Part shown: piece after piece, positions 1-6,800 of the stretch
Numbering within the stretch: position 1 is the stretch's first letter
Layout: each line of letters opens with the position of its first letter
DNA from: an uncultured Clostridia bacterium
Lineage (GTDB): Bacteria; Bacillota; Clostridia; Christensenellales; UBA1242
Length of the DNA stretch: 6,800 nucleotides
Assembly: GCA_937914725.1 (NCBI GenBank)
Contig: CALDMJ010000157.1
Location: 1 to 6,800, forward strand
Direction: 5' to 3'
Translations under genes and position numbers: made by a program
The notes under the pieces: model-generated
Databases searched by the model: none
The model's input: the letters and a program-made list of their open reading frames with translations, nothing else
Told to the model about the DNA's origin: nothing

Positions 1-342
1 GTTGTATTTGTCCTCTTTATTTGGCAAACTGACTTTAAATGTCAAGTTTGAAACTGTCGCACTACGGCAATAGTCAAGCAATGTCTCCCTGATTTCGATG
101 ATTGGCAAACGTTCAATGCGCTTCCCATTGTCATCAAGTGCGGTAATTTGTTGTCCCAAGAACTTGCCACTGAACGGTGAAATCTTTGTGCCGAGCGGCG
201 TCCAATCGCCGTCGATATCGCCAAGACTTGCTTTGGTGTACAGCTTGATGTCACACTTGATAACAAAGGTTGAGTTTGGATTGTTTTCAATCAAACTGAG
301 CAGTTGTTCTTTGTTACCATCGGTGATGACAATTTCGGTTGC
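1..342 (-). other. Lead-in of a fourth GLUG-type module, cut by the window edge
   Basis: Fragment residues 2153-2266. After the third cap a new lead-in begins: EIVITDGNKEQLLSLIE, then STFVIKCDIKLYT, then DWTPLGTKISPFSGKFLGQQ. The D-W-T-P-[LI]-G ... P-F-S-G-x-F-x-G signature is the standard entry to GLUG modules, normally followed by 'DGNGYxIxxLxI' and the first rung. Here the expected DGNG position reads LGQQITALDD, and a charged stretch (about 2222-2242, from DDNGKRIERLP on) separates it from SNLTFKVSLPN, which resembles the 'IxNLxFxx' strand of a first rung. At least one more block is therefore expected below position 1. Confidence 0.75.
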
Positions 343-3300
343 TTGTGTTGTAATTTTTAGGAGCGGGAATGTGCTTGCTTCCTTCGTCCAGTTATTGTCA
401 TCATATGTCACAAATGCTGTGTATTTGTTTTTAAAGAGCGAACCATAACTTGCATTTACGAAATCGTCAGTGGTATTAAACCAACTAAATGTCATTTCCG
501 TTCCATCTTTTGCTTCATACTTAAAGGCGTTGAGGTTTTCTAGGCGCACCTTGTATTCGTCCTCATCAATTTGCATTTTGTCAAACTTTGCTGAACCAAA
601 GTACTCGAGCTGTTGATAACCAGTTCCGCTTAAGTTAAGTGGCAAATTGGAAACTGAATAGTTTGAACTAATTGAGATTGGCTCAAACACATCCGTGATG
701 TAGTCGGCATTTACAAAGCCTGCGATGACGCCTGCTTTCGCGCCGCCACGAATGCTTTGCGCGATTGTTGTTGTATAGTTGTTGAGTAGCACGATGTTGT
801 TGAATGTACTAATTGTTTTAGCAACTTCTTTTTCAATATTGTTGACTTTTGATGTCACAACATTTTTATCTAAGTAGCCAAACGCACTACCGAATGCGGT
901 TTTTGCGCTAACGCTGCCTGTCACGTAGATTGAACTAAATTCGCCGCCTTTGACATAGCCCACAATTGCGCCTGCATACTCGGCATTTTTGTTCGTGACG
1001 TTTACCCTATTATAGGAGTCGACAATTTTGCCGTCGATGTTTTTGCCGACTAGCCCGCCGATATAGTTACTTGTACCGATGAATAGGTTAGTTTTGCCAC
1101 CGCTGACGCCTTCACTCAATTTGTCAACGAGCGTGAGGTCGTCACCTTCATACGTCAAACGAGTTTTGTCGATAGACCCGAAGTTTATGCCAACAATTCC
1201 ACCTATAACGTCGTCACCTGAAAGTTCTTGCTTAGCGTTGCTGCTTGAGATTTGTGCGACAAAGTTAAGGTCATAAAGTTTTGCATAGTTGACTGCGACG
1301 ATACCACCCGTGCGCTCAGCACCAATTGATACTGCGCCACTAACCTTTAATGTGCGGACTACCATATTGTTCTCTTCACTAGCAAGCACTGCGCCGATAA
1401 TTCCGCCAGCATATGAGACTGCTGCGGTGCTAATTGTCGTTGTGTCGCCCGATTTCTCGTAGATTAGGTCGGTAAACTCAGTTGCGCCGCTACCCTTTCT
1501 ATATGTCGCGTGAACACTCATATTTGATTCGACTGTTTGAATTTCGCAATTGCCGATTGCCATTCCGATGAGTCCGCCGACGACGTTTTTGCCTTGGACG
1601 AAATTACTCTCACCGATGACTTTGACGCCCAAAATAATTGAGTCGGTTGCTGTTCCACAAAGCGCGCCGACAACAGGAATTTCAGTTGCGGAGACTTCAT
1701 TGAACTGCATACGCACATTTTTGATAACTGCGCCATTGAGTGTTTCAAACAATCCAAATTCCGCTTGCCCTGTCGTTTTTTCGCCGATAAGCGAAATGCC
1801 GTTTAGGAGCATATTATTTCCGTCCAAGATTGCGCTGAATTCGACTTTGCTTGAGTTAAGCCCGTCGACTGTTTCGCTTGTTGCAGCAAAGTTTAAGTCG
1901 GAAATGACGCGCACAAATTTAGTTTCGGGAATTTTTCCGTCCACAGTTTCGTCCGTTGAAACAATATTTGTACCAAAGGTTGAAATCCCTTTGAATAAGT
2001 TGTTAAACTTTTCGGCGGTGTTAACAAGATATGGGTTCATTTCACTACCGAGGTCGTAACCATTTGCATAGGAATAGATGAGTGTGCCGTTGCCGTCTTG
2101 CGCTTGTTCGAGTGCATCTTCTTGACTTTCCGCGTCAAATTCAAGAGCGCGAATAGACACTGCAATTTGATTGGCTGCTGCCAATACTGGGCGGGCTGCT
2201 GCGGTATCAAACTCCCAAATGCCTTGGTTTCTCATTTTTTCGTTTGAAACAAATGCAAACCCGACGTATTCGCTTTGCTTTGCCAAGTTCTCCTCGCTAA
2301 TTGCAAGTGCTGGCTCGTCGGCAAAGACGACGGCGCTAGTTGCTTTGCTATAATAGGAATATGTGATTGTTCCTTCATTTTGAATTTCGTTGAAGTCGTT
2401 GACGCCTGTAAACGGTCTAAATGACGCGTTGTCGCCGACTACTCCGCCCGCAAGATAGACTTCACAAGTCGTGTAGCAGTATTCAATCAAACCATTTTTT
2501 AAGTTTTGGTTGACAAAACCCGCTGAGTTGCTTGGGCTGCGAATGACAAAATTTGTGTAGCAGTTAGAAACAGTGCCTGAGTTTGTAAGCACAAAACCTG
2601 CGACGCTGCCTTGCGACTTGAGATTTGCTCTATCGACGGTTTCAAGCGATGCGCCCTCGGCGTAACTGCCGCTAACATAGCCACCCTCGTTTATTGCGAC
2701 GAACCCTGCGGTATAACTAACATTCGCAATGACGCTATTGTTGTTGATTGCGATGCCTAAAGCGTAGCAAGCACTGATTTCGCTTGCGTTGTAGGCAACA
2801 AACCCTGCGACAACACCATTTGCGATAAGGTCAACACCTGCGCCTGTCCACGAATTATTTTTCGCTGCTTTATCGTTGACATTTTCACGTGTGCCGATGT
2901 TCCCCGTTGTGCGGAAAACGCGACTGTTTGTGATGTAGCCTGTGTTTTGCCCTACAAACAAACCGATGTAGTTTGTTGTGTAGTTAGAGCCGTTTATCAA
3001 ACTTGTTTTTACCGTAATTGTTTTGTTGAGTCCACCCGCAGAAATTGTGCCATCTTCTGAAATTAGTCCCGTGATATTTACGACATCACAGTTGGTGATG
3101 ATGCCTGCGTTTGAACCCGCAAACAAGCCAAAGTTCACTTGCCCTCTTTCTGTCAAATCGTATGTATTTGTTGAGTCACCACCGTTTAACAATGCATTTA
3201 CATCCAAAACGATATTTTTTATCACCGTATTTGCTGAAACAGTACCAAACAAGCCAACATTGATTGCATTATTTGAAGAATCAAGACTGAATGAATTGAT

Positions 3301-6300
3301 TTTGACAATATAACCATTCCCGTCAAGCGACGCAAATTTTGCATCCATAGGCGCGTATGATGAGAGTGTGATGTCGCGCATCAAAATGTAATGGATGCCC
3401 TCTTGCATATTCAAAAATTCTTCAGTTGTATAGACTGGGAGAGGTATTTCTTCAGTTGATTCGTTTTCAACTGATACCACGCAGTCGATTTGCTTATAAT
3501 ATATTGTTTTGCCTTGCGGAAGTTGTCCGCCGAGGTCGACGATTTGCGGCGCAAATTGGCTGCCGACGCCGTCGAAATAGTATGCGACATAAAGTGAGAT
3601 TACTGCCACGTTGCTGATTCTGCTACCGTATACTTTGTAGCAACCCTCTTTTGCCGAATAGTAGTAGTTATAGTAATCGGTTTTGCTGCCGACGCTATCA
3701 AATGAGCCGACGCCCTCAATCCCTCCACTAGTTTTGCCGCTAAACCAAACATTCGCACCATTTTTGCCGTTTTGTTTGGTTATAGTTTGCTCAAACTTTT
3801 GCATTCTTTCGATGATTTCGGCGTACTTCTTCCCCTCAATAGAGTTGGCATCCACATCACTGGGACGAGTTGCATAGACGGCGTTAATTTCCGCTTGCAA
3901 GTTATTCGCTTGGCTCAAGTAGATGACAAGGTGGCTAACACCGCTCGTATCGGTTGTAGCACCCTTTATGTTGACGCCTGTGATGATGTAATCGACAACT
4001 GTAATGACTCTTTCGTCATATACAGTCATTTTGACGTTTTCGACTGTTGTATCAAGTTGGACGCGGATTTTGAAAGTTGTGCCGGGGTCAAGGTTGATGC
4101 TAGCAAACAATTTTGCAGTGACGCTACCGACAAATTTGCTGCTAAAAGCAGTTTGTGTTGCTGTAAACGACGCATATGTTTTTTCACCTGCAAAATCTTC
4201 AATTGAAAGCGTCAATGTTCCTGCCATTGTGTTGAGTTTAAGCGGAACATCTAATGTTGTGCCGCGCGCGATTTGGTCGGCATATCTTTCGTTATAGTCA
4301 ATCAAAACACTTGGCGAGAACTGCGTCAAAAGTGTTTTGCTGTAGTCGTAGACGATATTTCCGTCCTTATATGCGACAATGTGGACGACAAAAGGCAAGT
4401 TTTCAGCCATATTTGAGCGGATTAGCGTTTTAACATACAAATTGCCGTCAAAAACATATCCATCGTCACCGCGGTATGAGACGAGGCGAAGCCTAATTCC
4501 GTTTTCAATTTGGACATTATCAGGGTACAATCTAATAAGGTCGCCACCGCGCTCAACAAATTGCGTGAATGTGATATTTTCGCCAGCGATGGTGTCGCTT
4601 GTGATGTCGATGTAGTCGACTTGGCTGAAGTTTGGATATACATTAATTTTCATTAGGCCATAAACGCCAGTTGAAATGCGGTCGATTGCGACTTCATCCT
4701 CACGCAAATTGCCGTCTGGGAAGTGTATCATTGAAATTTTTTCGATAGTTTGTGGCAAAACTTGCAAATTGTATTGCTTTGTGAATTTATCAGCGACTGC
4801 AAAATCAAGGTCAAATGTTATTGCGCTTTCAATCTTGTATAGGTCGCTAGAAACTGCAAACTCAAATGTCATTAGAATTTGGCTACCATCAAAACTAAAG
4901 TCTATGAGCGTAAGCGCGAGATTTGGACTTTCACTATCACACTCTATGATGATTGTATCAAGTGACGGTGTTTCGTTTTCAAGAACTTGCAAAGTGTAGG
5001 TTTCTATAATTTCATCGTTTGATTTGACAACTATTTGTGAAACAATTTCACTGTCGACGTCCGTTGTGACGTTTGCTGTTACTTGCGCTGTTTGACTTGG
5101 CAAAATACTTGAGAAACTTTTGTTGAGTTCGAGATTAGACGCTCCGTTGTACACATTGACATTAAATTGACTTTCCGTCCAAGGGAGCATAACTTTGACA
5201 AATTCGCCACCAAAGTTTGCCTTGATATACGCGCATTCGATGACTGCGTTGTTCTCGACAACGGCTTTTGCGTTCAAAATCTTTGAATAGTTGTAGTCGA
5301 CAAAGTGGTAGTCCTCGGAGCCGATTGTTTCGACTTCTTCAAAGTTGAAATCAACGTATGTTAGCAAGTTTTTGTATGCAATACCATATTTTTGACCGAC
5401 AACATTATCTCCATTTTCAAAGGTATAATTGATTTCTTTTGACGTATCAAGAAAAATTTTCATATCGCCGCTAACATTATTGCTAAATGAGTTTAAACCA
5501 TATGTGGTATAGATTTCAAATTCGTCAAAAACCATTTCATTGAGTTGCGAACTGATTTTGATTTTTGCATACCCTTCACCGTAAATAATAAATTCGCCGC
5601 CCTCAATTTTTACGATGTTTGTACCCTCAACAACTGTTGCTTTGACGCGAACGACACGATTTGTGTGCGGTTCGACTTCCAAATCAATGAGGTTTGCGAT
5701 ATCAAATCGCGCATAGTTTTTTTGCTCGCTGCTAAGATCCTTTTGAATGAGTAGCAAGGCGCGCTTGTCGTCTACTTTGACAAATGAATTATCCACTGTA
5801 TCCTTGACTGAAACAATCAAACTTGTTGGCACGACTGCCACAAATTCACTATTTTTTATAAGAAGATACGGATACCCATTATTTACGTCAGCGGACACAT
5901 TGTACGTACCAACAAAGTCCCACGCGGCGCCAAACGTTGTGCTCTTTTTGAGGTCATCCGCCGTTTTTTGCGTGATTGCCCCACCAACATTGCCAGCAGA
6001 GCCAGCGTAGTAGTTGTTTCCACCGTAAATCGTAGCGCTATTTGCGCCAATAAAGTTTTGTAGATTGCTGACGGAGTAACTCGTTCTCAAAGTGATAGAG
6101 CCTGTGTTTTGTCCGATAAAGCCGCCGAGAACGACGCTACCAGTTGCTGTTTTCAAAACTTCGGTGATAGAATAAGTATTTTCAAGCGTACCTGCGGCAA
6201 TTTGCCCGATAAGCCCGCCCGCTATTTTTTGCGAATAATTACTATTTGGGTCAATTGCGACTTTTGAATTTGCATATGAACGCAAAATTTTTGCTGATGC

Positions 6301-6798
6301 ACCTTCGCTTACCCCGATAAGTCCGCCGATGCGTCCTTTGCCAAGAACCGCATATTTATTTTCGCTTGAAATAAACGATGTACTTGACGCAAATGTAATG
6401 TCGCCACCATTATTAAACCCGACGACGCCACCTACTGCGTCCTCACCCGCAACATAGGATGAGCCGTCCTCATAACTTTCAAATACTGCGATGTTAATTG
6501 TTTTTTCGTTGGTCCCGACAATACCGCCAACATTTGTTTTGCCGACGACTTGCGTTGCAGAATAGACGTCACTAATCAAGCCGAGGTTGACACCCGCAAC
6601 GCCGCCGACATTTGTGCCATTTGGTGCTAAAATGCTGCCCGAAGCCGCAACGTTTGAGATAATGCCGCTACCCTTGCCGACGACACCGCCAACAATATTT
6701 GTTGTGGCAGACGAAACAAAGTTTGCAGTAAGTGCCACGATGCAATCGTTTTCTTGTCCGTTGAATGTATATACAAAGCGGTCATTTTCGCCGTTTAC
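1..6798 (-). CDS. Giant GLUG-repeat surface/adhesin-like protein, internal fragment (both ends missing)
   Basis: One uninterrupted frame runs through the window for 2266 codons, far longer than any frame expected by chance and without a stop. It contains three arrays of short glycine-rich repeats of the GG[IVL][VI]G-x-N-x-G-x-I-x-x-x-Y type, the hallmark of the GLUG motif, separated by beta-rich linkers and an unrecognised segment. Each array is bracketed by a lead-in (lead-ins are visible for the second and third, and one for a fourth) and a closing W...P-L cap. Known GLUG proteins are large, secreted or surface-attached, often adhesins, with the repeats probably forming a beta-solenoid; adhesion or a structural stalk role is therefore inferred. 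The fragment is rich in Asn, Thr, Ser, Gly and Val, has few Cys (about 14) and shows no metalloprotease HExxH, LPxTG or transmembrane segment. Start codon, signal peptide, anchor and total length are unknown because the gene leaves the window on both sides. The reading frame is very secure; the family is well supported; the precise function is not known. Confidence 0.95.
343..2085 (-). repeat. GLUG block 3 with NPYLV lead-in and cap
   Basis: Fragment residues 1572-2152. The lead-in has EMNPYLVNTAEKFNNLFKGI, the familiar 'x-x-P-Y-x-I-x-T-A-E-x-[LF]-x-x-L' entry, then FVRVISDLNF and FSAILDGNNMLLNGISL. Nine rungs can be placed: GLFET (1682), VGALCG (1710), GGLIG (1741), GGIIG (1798), GGIVA (1831), GGIVG (1866), GGLVG (1914), AGAIVG (1942) and AGVIAG (2022). 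Two rungs are interrupted: a polar loop around 1764-1794 and a helix-like insertion at 1977-2019. The closing part includes SWFNTTDDFVNASYG and NWTKEASTFPLLK, equivalent to the W...YPxL cap of the first block. An acidic Glu/Gln-rich linker (residues 1545-1571, 2166-2086) joins it to the preceding block. Confidence 0.87.
2167..3435 (-). repeat. GLUG block 2 (GLFxG / AGFV subtype) with lead-in and degenerate cap
   Basis: Fragment residues 1122-1544. The lead-in reads VYTTEEFLNMQEGIHYILMR, then DIT and LDGNGYIVKI, matching the usual 'hydrophobic-x-L-x-x-D-I-x-L ... DGNGY-x-I' entry to a GLUG module. Eight rungs follow: GLFGT (1182), GLFAG (1224), GLFVG (1279), AGFVA (1331), AGFVA (1364), AGFVL (1400), AGFVN (1426) and GGVVG (1451). 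Several carry the N-C-Y rung signature (ITNCDVV, ISACYAL, VSNCYTN, IEYCYTT). The end holds YSYYSKATSAVVF, a helix-like stretch and GIWEFDTAAARPVL, a form of the W...[YR]P-x-L cap. The Phe in the core where the first block has Gly/Leu marks a distinct subtype. Same structural role inferred as for the other blocks. Confidence 0.85.
3469..3939 (-). other. Unrecognised segment: helical stretch then Tyr/Gly-rich patch
   Basis: Fragment residues 954-1110, just before the second GLUG block. Residues about 956-1008 contain two helix-like runs (HLVIYLSQANNLQAEINAVY and GKKYAEIIERMQKFEQTIT) separated by a polar loop, unusual in this otherwise beta-rich protein. Residues 1015-1082 follow with a Gly/Ser/Tyr-rich patch. 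It includes GVGSFDSVGSKTDYYNYYYS, a Cys (1053), YKVYGSRISNV, a hydrophobic run VAVISLYVAYYF, and a second FDGVGSQ motif echoing the first FDSVGSK 42 residues earlier. About ten Tyr fall within residues 1042-1074. The hydrophobic run is too short and polar-flanked to be a convincing membrane segment. I do not recognise a family; it may be a separate folded, ligand-binding domain. Confidence 0.5.
4756..5226 (-). other. Candidate tandem cadherin-like/Ig-like sandwiches ending in YxLQVL
   Basis: Fragment residues about 525-681. Two segments end in nearly the same strand: TYTLQVL (600-606) and QYNLQVL (675-681), 75 residues apart, the size of one small beta-sandwich. The first is preceded by VNVYNG and a Thr/Val-rich stretch (QTAQVTANVTT), recalling cadherin-like beta-sandwich domains whose last strand typically reads T-Y-T-[IL]-x-V. 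These domains are common spacers in large adhesins. The similarity is weak outside the terminal strands, so this is a tentative call. Confidence 0.35.
5494..5841 (-). other. Candidate bacterial Ig-like (Big-type) domain
   Basis: Fragment residues about 320-435, directly after the first solenoid cap. The first half reads like a strand-rich lead (VAVVPTSLIVSV), and the second half holds TNIVKIEGGEFIIYGEGYAKIKISS. Its tail, G-E-G-x-A-x-I-x-I-S-S, resembles the G-x-G-x-A-x-I-x-V end of bacterial Ig-like domains. Such domains commonly space repeat blocks in surface proteins. The match rests on one short motif and on strand pattern only; it could be another beta-sandwich type. Confidence 0.35.
5860..6699 (-). 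repeat. GLUG block 1 with C-terminal cap (protein-level repeat array)
   Basis: Fragment residues 34-313. Seven rungs carry a GG-hydrophobic-hydrophobic-G core: GGVVG (37), GGVAG (65), GGIVG (91), GGVVG (123), GGLIG (158), GGLIG (194) and GGFIG (225), spaced 26-36 residues apart. Several are followed by the expected N-x-G-x-I-x-x-x-Y pattern, for example GVNLGLISDVYSA and GQNTGSITLRTSYSV. The array ends in a cap (residues about 258-313) with NNYYAGSAGNVGG, a short polar helix-like stretch, W293 and NNGYPYLL, the classic close of GLUG modules. The 33 residues before it (6798-6700) belong to the same block, whose lead-in lies outside the window. The rungs differ too much to be recent DNA duplications. 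This is a structural solenoid in the known family; the ligand, if any, cannot be read. Confidence 0.88.
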
Positions 6799-6800
6799 AT

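Larger units (their letters stand above)
3940..5859 (-). other. Long beta-rich spacer without GLUG motifs
   Basis: Fragment residues 314-953, about 640 residues between the cap of the first GLUG block and the helical/Tyr-rich segment. It has no GGxxG rungs. The sequence alternates hydrophobic and polar residues with frequent Val, Ile, Phe, Thr, Asp and Asn, as in stacked beta-sandwich domains. Two parts look domain-like and are listed separately. The remainder (about residues 690-953, 4731-3940) includes stretches such as GIRLRLVSYRGDDGYVF and LDPGTTFKIRVQLDTTVE that read as paired strands, but I do not recognise a family. It is probably a run of Ig-like or cadherin-like domains acting as a stalk or binding face between solenoids. 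That is inference from composition and position. Confidence 0.6.

Noticed and set aside
98..448. Plus-strand open frame of 116 codons with hydrophobic stretches
   Set aside because: Antisense to the canonical DWTPLG...PFSG lead-in. The hydrophobic look arises from reading complementary codons, not from a real membrane protein.
1518..1757. Minus-strand frame of 79 codons in another phase
   Set aside because: It overlaps the main frame in a shifted phase through rungs of block 3, and the main frame shows the GLUG repeats there, so this one is a shadow.
1550..2059. Plus-strand open frame of 169 codons
   Set aside because: It lies wholly antisense to the third GLUG block lead-in and the block 2 end; its translation is Ser/Pro/Leu-rich with no recognisable domain, as expected of a shadow frame opposite a long gene.
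3566..3611. Possible transmembrane segment (VAVISLYVAYYF)
   Set aside because: Only about 12 hydrophobic residues with several Tyr, flanked by polar Ser/Asn/Asp/Gly; more consistent with a buried beta-strand than a membrane helix.
3543..3710. Short repeated DNA word gctgccgacg in the Tyr/Gly-rich region
   Set aside because: It encodes the twin VGS motifs; about a dozen matching bases from the same codons does not amount to a DNA repeat or regulatory element.
3772..4206. Plus-strand open frame of 144 codons with several Cys
   Set aside because: Antisense to the continuous minus-strand frame; the Cys/Phe-rich product has no family features and overlaps another plus-strand frame equally open.

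Overview
The whole window is the inside of one very large gene on the minus strand. Read as reverse complement from position 6798 down to position 1, the frame stays open for 2266 codons with no stop, no frameshift and neither natural end in view. No RNA gene, second gene, promoter, terminator, CRISPR array, insertion sequence or DNA-level repeat is supported.

The protein is a modular, repeat-rich, probably secreted or surface-displayed protein of the GLUG-motif type (Pfam Glug-like; known in large bacterial and some archaeal adhesin-like proteins and beside IgA-peptidase domains). Fragment residue numbers used here start at 1 for the codon at 6798-6796. The layout in protein order (high to low coordinates) is: (1) the end of a GLUG block, residues about 1-313 (6798-5860), closing with a W...NNGYPYLL cap; (2) a long beta-rich stretch without GLUG motifs, residues 314-953 (5859-3940), with candidate Ig-like or cadherin-like sandwiches; (3) an unrecognised segment with predicted helices followed by a Tyr/Gly-rich patch, residues 954-1110 (3939-3469); (4) a second GLUG block with its own lead-in, residues 1122-1544 (3435-2167); (5) a short linker and a third GLUG block, residues 1572-2152 (2085-343), closing with NWTKEASTFPLLK; (6) the lead-in of a fourth such module, residues 2153-2266 (342-1), cut by the window edge.

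The organism is not identifiable with confidence. Three lines counted by hand gave 35-53% GC, so the overall GC is moderate, near 40-45%. The standard bacterial code fits: tryptophans are TGG and no in-frame TGA occurs. Gln is almost always CAA, Leu is often TTG, and Val/Ile/Gly often end in C. Giant GLUG proteins with such composition would suit an uncultured anaerobic, possibly gut-associated bacterium (perhaps Bacillota), but that is inference.

The likely role is adhesion or another structural surface function: stacked beta-solenoid blocks alternating with sandwich domains would form a long stalk. No catalytic motif, sortase signal, signal peptide or membrane segment lies in the visible part. 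These would be expected outside the window, above 6800 (N-terminal) and below 1 (C-terminal).
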